From Straminergon stramineum (lineage: Eukaryota; Streptophyta; Bryopsida; Hypnales; Calliergonaceae): a DNA stretch of 64,000 nucleotides. Shown here piece after piece: positions 1-12,503 of the stretch (positions are counted from its first letter, which is position 1; the number at the start of each line of letters is the position of its first letter). The notes beneath the pieces are model-generated. The model had not been told where the DNA came from. It made no database searches and saw nothing but the letters and a program-made list of their open reading frames with translations. The DNA lies in contig OY987265.1 of the NCBI GenBank assembly GCA_963920665.1, positions 42,103,001-42,167,000 on the forward strand. The letters run 5' to 3'. The position numbers and the translations under genes are program-made.

Positions 1-661
1 GCTCGTAATGGGTGGTTCTACTATATATGTTTCATCAAAATCTTTTGGTGCAATTTAAATTAGTATATTTATCTACAATTAAAGTATTGAAAATTTATTT
101 TTAGAACATGTTTCTATAATTTATAATGTTGATGAAGACCACTCTTAAAAAATGAGTATAAACATGCCAAAAAATGTTGGCATTGTTGTAAATTGAAAAA
201 TATTCCTTGATGAAAGTTTTGAGTAGATTTCTAAAATTGTTAAAAAAATTTAAAACATTTGGTGATCCATATTGAATCTATCAATTTAAGAAATGGAAAC
301 CATTTTCACATTGAATTGTTTTCAAAAATTTGGAATATGTTGTATAAGGTTGAAATACCCATTTCAAACATTTTGTTCATTCTTAGCAACTAAGAATTCG
401 ACCATAATAGTTATGCATTCAATCTAGAGCAACCATTGAATAGTTGACACAAAATAATGAAGTAAAGAACCCAATAAAATCTTTGAATGATAGTGGAGGA
501 TTGAGCTAGTAATCTTATTAAAAAATTCTACCTTTTGGATATAAAATCAAGACAATAAATAACTATGTTGATGAGATTAATAGTCCATACCTCAAGTTAG
601 GTTGTTTGTTTTGTTTTGTTTTGTTTGTTACATTGACATCTCTCAACCTGTGCATCCCCGA
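1..661. other. AT-rich intergenic sequence, no gene seen
   Basis: I see no coding region here. The only clear structure is a short TTTTG microsatellite at about 602-628, just before repeat family J. Stop codons are frequent in all frames. Confidence 0.6.
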
Positions 662-850
662 CCCGGTCACATGCTTGGTACTATCAAAAAGCTCTTGGCA
701 AGGAGGGGTGCACGAGCTTTGTTTTGTGGCATTGGGACCTATAGTGTGAAAGTTATTGAATTTTGAATTATTTTTGGTTTAAAAAAATGAGAAAATTACT
801 TTTACTTTTGCTTTGGTTGTGGCAACAATACAAGGCATACTATATCCATA
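662..850 (+). repeat. Dispersed repeat J, copy 1
   Basis: This segment is closely similar, in the same orientation, to 45,045-45,225. Shared blocks include GTGCACGAGCTTT, GTGTGAAAGTTATTGAATTT and a following ACTTTTACTT...GGCAA stretch. A shorter relative of its first part (TGCTTGGTACT...AAAAAG) occurs at about 9,685-9,730. The class is unknown; it might be an LTR or a non-coding remnant. Confidence 0.6.
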
Positions 851-2632
851 ATATAAGAAATTATTTTACATCTTTTGCAATCTTATCAAAAGATTTTATT
901 ATTTTAAAAGAGTTCTAGATTGGATGTCATTTTTGTCATTTAACGGGAATTTGAACAATCTTTATCCCCAAAAGGTGAATTTGGATTTGAATTTACATTC
1001 TAGGAATACACAACTTGGTAAAGATCTTTTTTTAAATAGTAAAAATCTTTGGTTGTATAAGTGCTTGAAGTGGACTTCTTTTGTGTTCACTAAAGCCCCT
1101 TTTAGTAACAAAAAAATTCATTCTTTATTTTAATATTTTACAATATCTTACATTTAAATGCAAATTTTGTCATGATTTCATCCATCATGTTTTCACCTAT
1201 AAAATTTTCTTTCATTTGTTCATGTTGAGACCTAATGAAATCCAAAAATATCTTCTCAATGAACCTTGCATCTTGATCAACCTTGTTTAGTGTTGTAATA
1301 GGCTTTGTTCTAGTTTTAAAAAATGTAGACATTAGAATATCAATTTTCTTGAAATTTATCTTTGACCTAATTTTTTGATAGCTCAACTTTGTCAATGTAT
1401 TTTTTAGTGTCCTACTAAATTTCCATATTTGATTTTTATTTATCTATTAAATACAAAAGCTCTAATAATACTAAAAATTCAACAAAATCAACAAATGTTT
1501 TTCCAATCACCTATCAATAGAGTCTTTGTTTTTATAAGAAGTCAAAGTGCCTTTGTAACAAGGGTTCCTAATGTTATGAATTCTCCTTGTGAAATATGCA
1601 AGTTTTGAACTTTCTATTTATATCCATTTATTTGGAATATGTTTGAGATGTAGACCAAATGGAGTTTGTTTAATTGAGGGATTTTTTAAAAATAGATTAT
1701 TAATTCACATTATCCTAACAAGAATTGAACTAATTTATTTAGTAAGGTGGTACAAAATTCTAAAACTCAAGATTAAAAAACATTTAAAATGTGATTCAAT
1801 TCAATAATTACATATTTTATAATTATTACCAATATATAAGGACCAAAGGACCAAGATGGTCCTTCAAAATCCTAAAAATTCTAAGAACCCACATATCATA
1901 AGGTTAACGAATGGATTGGACTTCACTCCAAATTATAAGTGAGTAGGGATAAGATCATAATATAATTTTAGCAACAATTCAAACTTTTGATTGAACTTTT
2001 GATTGAACTTTTCTTAGATTTTTCTATATATTATGTGATTGGACTATAGTCCCATATGTTTTGCACCTTACTCATACCTTTCGCAGAAAATAATAATAAT
2101 AATAATAATTCTTGCCTAATTTTTAAAGAAATGATCCCCTTGTCTTGTCTAATATTTGGAAATTGCAATTGCTCAAGGAGGAATCATGATATCCTTCTCT
2201 AGGAACATATGTTAGATATTTATGGCAATCCTATCTTAGTATTCTATGAACAAATAGCCTCTTGTCCTCTTGGAAATTGTTACATGAAGTATCCAAACTT
2301 TGCCAGATGGTTATCTAAATAGCATAAATCAAATTTTGATCTTGTCTAACCTTTCTTTTGGACTTTAATAAAATATTAGCCACTTGAATGCACAAAATTG
2401 ATAGTAAAGTGTGGTATAATAAAAATAAAAAAATAAAAAAAGCCCACACCAACAATGTCTAGAAGGAGCAATTTATTTACAAAGTATAAGAAATTAGATT
2501 GACTTTATAAATTGGAAGTAATTGCTTTGAGTTATGAACCTGCAAAAGTTTTGCAATTAGCCTTCTCCAAGTATTAAAGTAACATTAGTTGTTTTGTGAC
2601 CAAAAGTTCTTAATATGAAGGATTTATTGAAC
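851..2632. other. AT-rich intergenic sequence with small simple repeats
   Basis: No gene is recognised. A short tandem of the unit GAACTTTTGATT lies at about 1,984-2,010 and an AAT microsatellite at about 2,088-2,108. The open frames of 60-85 codons have AT-driven composition and no recognisable motif. Confidence 0.55.
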
Positions 2633-3220
2633 TTCACCCTTAAAGATACAAAGTGTTCTCCAAACTGATTGATAATTTGCAAAAATCATCATAAAGTACT
2701 ATTTGGAAGAATATAATTTTGGAATTGATGTCCAAATAAAAGTTGTAGATTGTGAGTATTAGATTCCATCTATGTGGTTAGATTCACCAATGTTATCTCC
2801 AACATTTTTTTTATGAATTTTAAAGTGAAATTTCAAAATTCCTTCAAAATTCAATTACAATCAAAATATTATCATTTTTTGAGTAAATTTTTATGGAATG
2901 GATTTTAAATGAGGTTCTCTTGACATGGTGAATTTTTGAAATTTTTGTATCCTTTGAATCTATAACCTCATTTTTGCAAACCCCATTTTGAACTAGAGTC
3001 AATGCAATTTTGGCTTGGTCAACCACTTGACATACTTGCACATTTGTGATTTTAGAAAAATATGTACTTTAGTAACACCAAATCCATTAGATAGGACAAC
3101 ACCTTGATAAAGTATCTCTATAAATTAGGATGACTTTCATCCAAGTAATAATGAGGATGAAACTTGAATTTCAATGTGTTCATTGTCTAGAAAGTGGATG
3201 CTAGAGCACTTAGGGGTTAA
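2633..3220 (-). mobile_element. TIR element family C, copy 2 (non-autonomous, ~588 bp)
   Basis: This is the reverse-orientation partner of the copy at 34,385-34,963; the two match along most of their length. Its best-preserved end, at 3,209-3,220, reads CACTTAGGGGTTAA, and the other end is a decayed TTCACCCTTAAAG. The termini match the TTAACCCC type of family B, so C probably belongs to the same TTAA-targeting group. No transposase frame is present. Confidence 0.75.
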
Positions 3221-4437
3221 TTTATCTCAAGGTTTCAAACATACATTTTATTTTTTAGCACCAATATCATTTCTTTGAGGGGAATTGCACACAAAGGAAC
3301 ACCAATTCCCATTAATATCCACCTTCATGTATAAAAAGTGTTTGATTTGCATAAAATTTGTACCAAAAGACACACCTTTGAACCAAAATGTGCACAAGAA
3401 AATGCACTCCATATTGCCATGGATAATTCAAGACCTTCTTTAACTCCTTAGTGCTTCAACATCCAAAATTTGGACCAAAAACATAAAAATTTGAGGGGAT
3501 TTTTTAACCTTAGAACTTCTCATTCATCCCAACCAATGCTTAGTTTAAAGTACTTTTTGTGTGATGAATTCGATGAAATTGAAGTAAACAAGAAATAGTT
3601 TTTTTATATATAAGCAAAGTATGCATAAAATCAAGAAAGGATATAGGTGCTAAGGGGTTAAAATTTCTAAGAGAGATACTACTCCATAATTCATGTAAAA
3701 AACAAATTCTAAAGAACAAAAAGTAAAAAATATTCTTTCTTGAATGCCTAAAAAATTTAAGATTTGGAACATCAAACTGAAACATAAAAATTTTAAAAAT
3801 CCTAAAATATTAAGAGTATGAAAAATATAATCTTAGTAATAATGAATATCTATATTTTAAAATTCAAATTTATTTCAACTATTATCAAGGAGATATCTAA
3901 ATTTAGTATGTACAATGTAGCTTGGCAAAATACTCCTTTAGTGTACATTTTCTCATTTAGACTAAGTAGAGGCTTTTTCATTTATTTTTTTCAATGTAGT
4001 TATGTAACTTGGATAGATCAAGTTTCTAAAAAACATTCTTTCACCTCAAAATTCAGTTTACAAGTAAATGCAAGGTAGGATCAACTAACTTTTGTGGCTT
4101 GGCGCCCTAAACAGACAATTTTGAGAATTTCAAATAAATGTTGAAGAATGTAGATAAGAAAATTAGGCAATAAAAATAATTCTAGGTCGTTTGGAATGTT
4201 AAAACCGTAGTTGTAAGGCATGATTGGCGGAAATTCATTATTTTAAAGAATGCAAGGAAAGAAACGAAAAAGAAAAATTGTCAAACTCATAGAAATTAGA
4301 TGACCAAATTGTCAAAAATAAAGAAAATGTCCAAATTAATCCAATTACCATCTAGTATCAATTAAATTTTTGATGGCATTGTAAAAGACTTGTTTCATTG
4401 ATATTTGTTGATATGGAAGGTTGTTTCTATAATAAAA
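3221..4437. other. AT-rich intergenic sequence with a possible C-type end
   Basis: At about 3,437-3,480 a TTTAACTCCTTAGTGCTTC block resembles the end of family C (TTAACCCCTAAATGCTCC), so a solo or decayed element may start there. Nothing else is recognised. Confidence 0.4.
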
Positions 4438-4980
4438 TCAATTGTCCATCATGAATCCTCAAAAAAGGATATGGGATAATTTGAAGATAAAAGCTTGACC
4501 TTCTCATTGTGAAAACATAGGAATTGTGCTCAAAGAAGAATTCCAGACCTCATTTTGGCATATTCTAGTAGAATCATTTTTTTCAAAAGCTTTGAACTCA
4601 ACAAAGTAAGTTGGAAAATCAAGCAAAATTTCATCTCCAAAAATTCATTTGAGGTTTAGAGACTTCAATTAAAAGTTATGGACAAAATTTAGAGAGGATG
4701 TCAAAGAAAATGTCCATTTCAACCCCTCTTTTTGAAATTTGTTCATAAATTTAAATTGGAGTTTCGAAATATCAAATAGATTTTTGGAGATAAAAAATGA
4801 AATTTATTTTCTTTGTCTAAATGAAGTCTAAAATTCTACTTTGAACACAATTCTTGCTTTTGACTTAACTATTAGTCGTTAAATTCCTATTAATCCTAAT
4901 TTATATATCCCACATGGATTGTTTTACCTCTTGACTATTCCACAATTGTATAAAGAGTTTTTCTTTCCACCTTCAAACTA
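4438..4980. repeat. Dispersed fold-back repeat family E, copy 1
   Basis: Its reverse complement matches about 37,405-37,970 over roughly 500 bp (for example AGTTAAGTCAAAAGCAAG and GAGGTAAAACAA). Inside, about 4,519-4,868, the sequence is an imperfect palindrome: the left part AGGAATTGTGCTCAAAG is mirrored at the right by CTTTGAACACAATTCTTG. This fits a fold-back or MITE-like element, but its exact ends and target duplication are not clear. Confidence 0.65.
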
Positions 4981-4995
4981 AGGGTTGCTATTATG

Positions 4996-5232
4996 TGAGC
5001 ATAGGAGTGTAAGCCCACAAGCCTAGAATACTATATACCTATGTAATAGGTGTATATACTATAGAAACCGTCTATAATTATAGGATATATATAATACAAA
5101 TATCCATATTATAGGTGTTTATGATACATACACCTTCTATAGTGTATGGTATCTATATTATAGGTACCTATATTGTAGGCTCAATGCTCACAAGTTTACA
5201 TTCTTGGGCTCACAGACTAGCACCATTGCCTT
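4996..5232. mobile_element. Small palindrome-rich element family F, copy 1
   Basis: Similar to 16,262-16,505. Both are built from short repeated blocks such as TATAGGTACCTATA and TCTATATTATAGGT and end in a motif like GACTAGCACCATTG. The ends are inverted relative to each other (AGTGTAAGCCCACAAGCCTAG at the left against the reverse complement of the right). No coding capacity. Confidence 0.6.
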
Positions 5233-7580
5233 CAAACTCACCAAATTCAATGGTTTTAGAAGTCATTTGCCAAATACTTTGAAATTTATTTGAATAGAAT
5301 GTTGAATATTTGATAATTATATTTAATGTGTCAAATCTACTTAGGAAACTTTAATTAAATATACAACAACAAAGTGCCGATCCTGCCCTACATCTACAAT
5401 AATATTTTAGTGTAATTGACACCAAAAAATTCACAAAATGTTGATTATGTTCTCACAAATACATTAAATTCCTTAATATCATTGCATGTCTAGGTGCAAA
5501 AAGCGTATTCCAAATTTCATTAAAAAAATGTTATGGATGGAATTATGAGCCATTAAATTTTTTGAGTTTTCTAATAGGTGAAAATAAACAACCTCAAAAT
5601 TTGTTTTTGGCCCCAAATTCTAGATTTGTTTTTGGCTCCAAATTCAATCATTATATTTTTATAGTTTATTTTATTCTTTTCTATTTCTAAAAGATTTATT
5701 CTTAATTTTTGTAGATGTTATTGAAAAGAAAATTTCCAAGATGGAGATTATACAAATTTTTAGATCTAAAACTAAATATGGGCTATATTTACAATCAAAG
5801 TTCAAATAGAGACTAGTCAACCTGATGCTTCCTCTGCCTTGAAATAAGTGTTTGCATTTGAAATTGTCTTGTGTTTTTTTCAACAGGTTGAATGGAGGCT
5901 TTCTTTGGGTTTTTTGTTTTCTTTTGCAAGGAAGACATACAATGTTCTTCATTGATTGTAATGATATAAAGTTTGGCCCCTTGTAAACTATGCATTTTAC
6001 AATGTGATCAATGGAATTGATATAAAAAAATTTGAGGTTTCAATGTAGACACTTATTTTGGGACAAAGGAAGTTAAAAAATGATATTCTTGAAATTCAAA
6101 ATCTTCAAGATAAAGAAATTTTCACCAATTGAAATTTGAATCTGTGGTTATCATAAAGTTGATATTTACATAAATATAATTACATTTTTCATTATACTAT
6201 CCCTATGTATTTTCAAAGTGGGTTTTAAATAACTTTTAAAACTATTGTTTTTAATGAAATGCACAATGTGCACAAAACTCAAGTGCACTAGTTTTGGAGC
6301 AATCTTCGTCCAAGAGTTGGTTGATTCACTTGATTGTACCTTGCATTTGCCCTTACATTGTGTACTCTATAGGGATCATTTTCCAAGTTCTTAAAATAGT
6401 GCAAAGTTGTGCACTACCCCCCAAAATGATATACCATAGTTTCCAAACATCCTAAGCCCTTAAAACCTTAACTCTTAACCCCTTACATCCTAAAACCTTC
6501 TAAATATTTCACCAAAATTCATTTAAAACCACTTTAGACTAAAATGTTTAGTGTAGGTAGAAAGTGATAAGGAAGGTCAATTTTGGAATTCAATGATAGG
6601 ATCTTGCTTTAAACTACTAGGAAAATGCATGAGAAGATTTTCAAAATTTTCAACACTAATTATTACATCTTTTAGCTTTTAAAGTAAAAAAAATAACTTG
6701 CATAATAGAATGATAAAATTTTGATCTTTATCCCCTAAAGGTTTCCACATGAAAGAAATGAATGCACCTTAGTCAAACTTGATTGCAACTTTCAAAGTAT
6801 CCATTTTTGGTATTGATATAAACTTAGAAGTCTAGTAAGTTTTACTTATACTCTATTTCAAAACTTTGAAAAAATTTCAAGAATTCAATGAGTTATTGCA
6901 ATGAAAAGCTTCATGTGTTAAAATCCAAATAACACAATTATCATTGCATGTATTTCACATCAACATTTTATTCTTTAAATCTGATTTTTCTGGTTTAAAT
7001 TATTAAATATTGTTTCTCAATCTCAATTTTGGTCAAGATCATTTATTTTTCTAGTATATATATTCTAATTGATATACTTTTAAGTAGATATTGTGCTGAA
7101 ATAAATCACAATAATTTGATATTCTAACAAGAATATTGTAGAGAAAAAGTTTATTCAAACTAAAACATCATCACAATTTCACAATCAATTTTACAAAGGC
7201 TAAATTTAGCTTGATATTATCTCGGATATTAGTGATTTGATTGAAAATCATTACCAAGTGCATTTTGGATTTAAAAGAACAAACAATTACTTGAAAGTTT
7301 TCACACTATTCTCCATAGCTAGTTTTACTTCTTAAATAAATTTCAAATTGATTGGATTCTTTTTGTTATATTTACTAAATTATTTTCATGTATTGCTACA
7401 ACAAAATATTCTTACTAAAGATGAAGATTAGAATTAAAATAATAATTGAAAAATACAAAGTACAAATTAAAAGTACAAGATAATTTGGATTCGAATACAT
7501 AGAAATTGCAAATGCAATGATTTATTGAATGTTTGGAAATGTTTAAATTCTAACCTAAACTTATCAAGCTTCATGTTCTC
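5233..7580. other. AT-rich intergenic sequence, nothing recognised
   Basis: No gene, RNA or clear repeat boundary was found. Open frames near 5,671-5,995 are short, overlap one another, and lack recognisable motifs. Confidence 0.5.
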
Positions 7581-7752
7581 ACACTAGTAGACTAAAAGGG
7601 GAGTCCTACAACATCAAGCTATAGTGTTTGAGCTTGGTGCATAAGGACCATATGAACACCAAGTTGGTCCTCATATGGTTTTGGAACACTAAACTTTGAC
7701 CCTAAAGCTTGGAGTTCTGGGACATCCTTAATCCTTTCCACTTGAGTGTTCA
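7581..7752. repeat. Imperfect hairpin repeat (MITE-like)
   Basis: The segment begins CACTAGTAGACTAAAAGGGG and ends CCTTTCCACTTGAGTG; the two ends are partly complementary. The middle contains a second local hairpin (GGACCATATG...CATATGG). The outer ends resemble the CACTA-like mini-element at 24,580-24,652. Family assignment is uncertain. Confidence 0.4.
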
Positions 7753-8160
7753 ACTAGATGAAATACAAAAGGTATTTAAAACACTACAATGGAGTTTGAC
7801 CAAGACATATCTATTGTTTGCATATATGTAAAGACGTGTTGGAGTTAAACTTTAATCAATAAGTTAGGTAATAAAGTAATTATCTAAGGTCATGAAAATA
7901 TGTTTGAACCCACAATGAGAGCCAAGACAATGGAACAAGAGTGTTACATTGCAATACTATATTGATATGTCCTATTAGTGAGATGGAAAAAATAGTCACC
8001 AAATTTCTTTAAATATTTGTTTGAAAATTGATATATTGTAGTAATATTTCAACCTACTCTAATATTTCAAAATAGTGTGATTTTGAAAAATTAGTGTCAC
8101 TCACAAGCACTATTAGGACAAATCAGTGTACAGGTACTACGATAATAAAATTCTGTGTAG

Positions 8161-9770
8161 CTACTAAACCTATCATGTGCAGTACAAATCACCCATGAAT
8201 AGTTTGCAAGCTGTTCCGCGTCCTTTTTCTTGCTTCCTTTGTCCTACCAATCCTGACTGCCATTACGGTATTGAAGATTTTCTGAACAGTGGCAGGTTCA
8301 CAGCTTGGACCCAGGACTCCAGGAGAGAGCATGCACAGCATGTATCTGACTTGCACAGGCTCTACTAAGTTACCTTGACTCTACTTTATTGACCCGAACA
8401 GAAGAAGATTCACTGCCAAAAACTGAAGTACAAAATGCCCAAGCTCCTCATCGGTAACGGAGCTCAATCTTTATCTTGCATCAAGGATCGAGGTGCGTGG
8501 AGCGCGCCGTGGAAGCAGGGCTGTCACTCAATTCAAGGTTGCTTGAACTTGAATGGTGCTCAAGGCAAGCTAGCTAGCTTTTCAGCAGACTCTGGCCGGA
8601 AAGCTTCGAAGAAACAGAAAGAGCTGCCTGGGTAACTGATCGAGTTGGTGTGATCGAGGTGAGCCTGGCAATCATGTGTGTAGTGATGTCGAGCCAGATG
8701 GACACACTGTACGTCTGTCGATCTCTCACTTTGGTTAGGAGCTAGATAGCTAGTACGTGAGACCTGCCTGCCTGTCTCTCAATTTCGATCTGCTGCAGTG
8801 TCGAATTTCAGTTGCCTCAGCTCTCAGTGAGCTGTCTGTGGCTGATGTTGCGATTCGTGATACATATGTTACTGACAGTCGATCGATGAAGCTTTACGTC
8901 AGTGCTGCACAACACTAACCACAGCAATAACCTCTACGTGTAAGGAATAGAGAGAAGGACCTTTGAGGGCCGGACTAAGTTAGAAGTGATTTTTTTTTCT
9001 GTACGTTGTCCCCGGCCCTTCAGCTACAGAGTTCAAGGTGGCTGTAGGTGTCACTAGAGAAGAATTTGAAAGTGTCCCACATGCCAAGAAGAATCTTCAT
9101 ACCGGTAGTCTAGTACTTTCTTTTCAGTTCACAAGTGAATTCACACTGTCGCAGACGATTCTATTCTAAATGTTGCCATAAATATTTATTTGCTACAATA
9201 GTGCATTAATTTGCAGACAGTTGGTTTGCTCGGGATCTATGCAGACTTATTCGATCTTTGCACTAACTTAGTCATTTCACACTGGACTCAGAACCTGGCT
9301 GCACAACTATTAATCGATCGTAGATAGTAACTACATATGCCGGCACGCAAATCGGCAATGGTACGTACATAAAACACTATTCAGTTCCCACCCTGTGCAC
9401 TAGCTCACAACAGTCACTCAAGATGGATGAAGATACAAACAGTGAGAGAATTCCCCAAACCTTTCAAAATCTAGATCCACCGGAAATGGCAGTGCCGTGC
9501 CTCATAGGCCTGTTCTTTGACCGTCCATAAAAGTTGGTCCTGGAACCGCTTTTTGTCAGACCATTCCATGTGTGCAGGAAAATCCTGCCTTCAGTGACTC
9601 ATGCGGACTCATGAGCATCATGCATGACCCATTGAATTGACTCGATTCCCAGAGCAGCCAGAGGAATGCTTGGTACGAGGAATGCTTGGTACTGTTAAAA
9701 AGACCCTCGCGGAGAGGAGTGTATGCCAAGCAAGTTTCACACCATTCCCATTCACAAAGTGGAAAATATT
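8161..9770. other. GC-balanced low-copy island, no gene identified
   Basis: Base composition rises abruptly at about 8,160 and falls back near 9,720. The island has CTAGCTAGC- and CGATCGAT-rich stretches and frames of up to 66 codons (8,177-8,368; 8,435-8,635), none with a recognisable domain. It could be a promoter or 5' UTR region, a decayed gene or a non-coding transcript. A fragment of repeat J lies at about 9,685-9,770. Confidence 0.4.
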
Positions 9771-9979
9771 CAAATTCTAATAATTCTCTTTTATCTAAAA
9801 TTTAGAAATTAAGAAAATAATCCCGAACTCATAAGGACATCTTGTATTCAATCCTCAAAATTAAGGACATTTTGTGCCCCTTGGGCCTTTTGTCCAGGGA
9901 ATAACGAGAATTGCAAAAGCTACCGTAAATGGTTCTTTTCCAAAAAAATTGTTGCAGTTTTCCTCCTCGCAAGCATTGA

Positions 9980-10345
9980 ATGCAATTGAACTGCTTCAAA
10001 AAATTTGATCGCCCCTCGGAGATCACTCTGGATCGGCAGGTGCTTAGTGGGGAGATGCTTTTCTGTGAGGTTGCCCAAGAGAGAGAGATGTTGAGTTTAA
10101 AGCAGCACTATGTTATGTCCAAAGTTGTTTGTCCCGAGTTGTTCGCATGCTTGCCCGCCTTGGAAACACTACGGCAAATTCCTCAAACTCCTCCCGAGGA
10201 ACAATTAAAAATATCCAGTAAGGATTCCCCCAAAGGACCAGTGATGTTTTTCAAAAGGAATTGTCAAAAACTGCCATTTTTTAGTACATTGGTCGAAATT
10301 GAAAATCAAAACCTTTTTTTGAGCTTCAACCATACAAAAGTGTAG
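9980..10345 (+). pseudogene. Unrecognised coding-like fragment, cut by a B element
   Basis: An open frame of 121 codons has protein-like composition for its first ~75 residues (for example FDRPSEITLDRQVLSGEM and CPELFACLPALETLRQIPQT). Only that upstream part lies outside the transposable element starting at about 10,223, and the frame then runs on into the element. I do not recognise the family. It may be a captured or decayed exon; without an upstream exon, promoter or homologue the call is weak. Confidence 0.25.
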
Positions 10346-11145
10346 CAAACTAGTATGACATTGTGTTGTAAAAATTTCATCCCATTTGACCATGTGGATT
10401 ATTTGAAAGATTATAACATTTGAGTTGGAACAACAACAACTTCTTTTTGTTCTAGCTAAATGGGGGGTAGCAAACTTCAAGCCTTTTTGGAGTAAAATTT
10501 TTGCTCTTGATGAATTTAAATCTCTCCACCAATTCACCATTGAGTTCTAAATCTTGTAAGGTACACTTATGCAAAATTCTAGTACCAAATTTGGAATTGA
10601 GCTAACTCTAAATCAGCTTGCAATGCAAGAAGGTTAATTGAACTAGTAATACACTAGACATTTTGGGATGATAAGCAATGAGGGAATTTTTATTTGAAAT
10701 CCAAATCATGAAATGTTGGAGACAATCAGTTGAAATATGTGGGAAAAATTCAAGAATTATGACTTCACAAGTTGCAAGATAATATGGCTTGTTGCTTGAA
10801 GTTAAAAAGAAAACATTTTATCTCAAAACCGCCTTAACATAGCTAACAAAGTTTGACTCCTCTTAGAATGTGATTTGAGAAAAATAATTTTTTTTTTGTA
10901 TTGGACAATTTTATGCCATATTTTATAGGTTAGAAACATGCCAAATTTCAAAAGTCTATGAGGGTTTAGCAAAAGATGCTGAAATTGCCCAAATTTTATT
11001 GGGAGCAAAACTTTTGATTTGGAAATCCAATAATGATTTTTTTTTTAATTCCATAATTGGGGCGAATGTTCCCATCTTGAGTCAAATTTTTCTTAACATC
11101 CATTAAATATTGACTTTGTATGACCCTTGTCCTTTAGGGAGATAA
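10223..11145. mobile_element. TIR element family B, copy 4 (~923 bp, ends decayed)
   Basis: The left end reads GATTCCCCCAAAGGACC and the right end CCTTGTCCTTTAGGGAGATAA, both decayed versions of the family B terminus. The left subterminal AAAAACTGCCATTTTTTAG is shared with the copies at 31,167 and 35,735. The right interior (about 10,900-11,010) matches about 31,937-32,080. No transposase is encoded. Confidence 0.7.
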
Positions 11146-11251
11146 TTTGAATTAGACTGTAGGATTGAAGGAAGTGGAGTTTCTAGTAACATAAGAAAAC
11201 TCTGAAGGATTTTTTTGTGTGTGCTTGTAGTTTCATGAAATTTAAATGTAA

Positions 11252-11961
11252 GGGTGATTGCAAGAAACACTTCACGTTTTTGAATCAAAAGTGTAGTCTC
11301 TAGTCATAGGATTGATAGTACTATGATGAACTATCAATATTGTGTGTCAATAGCGCGTCATCCATTTAGTACTATGTAATATGATGCAATACTATAGACT
11401 GTTGTAGGGAACTACAGAAGCTACTGAGAATAGAAAAATAGGGGTTTGGGGACCTTTTCATTTGTAGTAATTCAAAAAAAACTTCAAACAAATTCCATTA
11501 AGAAAAAGCCATTTTACTAGAGAAGATTGTGCTTGCATTGCACCAAAAGATTCATGTAAGAAATTTTTTCCCTCTTCATAGCCTTCGCACAAAGGAAGGT
11601 CACTTTGACCCCATGAGTGCAATTGACATGTTTCTATTTTCATAAAAACTCATCACCAATCCTTGCAATGTTAGTATACCTCCAACATATCCAATTTGTG
11701 GCTTCAAATTTGCATTTTTGGGTAAAAAATAGGACTAAAAACCTCCAAAATGGCCAAAATTGACATCAAATTAGAGGCAATTTAAAAATAGTAAACTAAT
11801 TCTGAAAAATTGGAAAAAATCTCAATGTTTGCAACTACTGCATGTACCTTCATTCCAAATTTCACGCCAAACAAACATATGATGCGAAAGTTATGAGCAA
11901 AAAAACACCCATCCGAGGGCAAAAAGACAAAAAATAGGACAAGTGTTTCTTGCAATCACCC
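11252..11961. mobile_element. TIR element family A, copy 1 (710 bp)
   Basis: Perfect 21 bp terminal inverted repeats (11,252-11,272 and 11,941-11,961) begin GGGTGATTGCAAGAAACACT. The interior near the right end (about 11,690-11,940) aligns with the copy at 25,808-26,561, including TACCTTCATT..CAAATTTCA and ACATATGATGC.AAAGTTA. A third copy is at 12,550-13,262. No coding capacity is seen, so this is a non-autonomous element. I could not identify a convincing target duplication. Confidence 0.85.
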
Positions 11962-12412
11962 ATAATCAAAGAGAAATAAACAAAAAAAAAATTTTATTAA
12001 GAGTTATAAAATATGGTTGCATGGCAATTTGGTGTGTGTGTTTACAAGCTTTGGTCCGTGTACCTATTTCTTTACCACAATTCACTACTTTGTACTATTT
12101 TAAGAACTTTGAAATGTTTTACTACAAAATGCAAATTGAAATTGGGGCAAAAGAAAGGTCTTTACAAACCAAGTCTAGCCAAGGTAGATAACTATATGGA
12201 CCAACATCTATCAAAAAATAAATAAATGGTTTATATAAAAAAACTTTACATTAAAAGAGTGCTTTAATTTGTCACCATGCATTGTGCTCACCAAATTTAG
12301 AAAATTCAATTGTAAACGATGAATATTACCACTAGAAGTGCAACTAATATTTTTATTTCAATGGAAATTTGATTTCAAGGATTTTAGATTAATAGCTTGA
12401 TGATTGGTTACT
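11962..12412. other. AT-rich intergenic spacer
   Basis: No gene or repeat boundary is recognised between the A copy and the nested B cluster. Confidence 0.5.
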
Positions 12413-12503
12413 TTAACCCTTAAAGGTTCAAAGTCCTAGAATGTATTTCTTAAGATTACATATTTACATAGATTCTTGGGGTGACAAATTTTATTGTGAT
12501 TTT

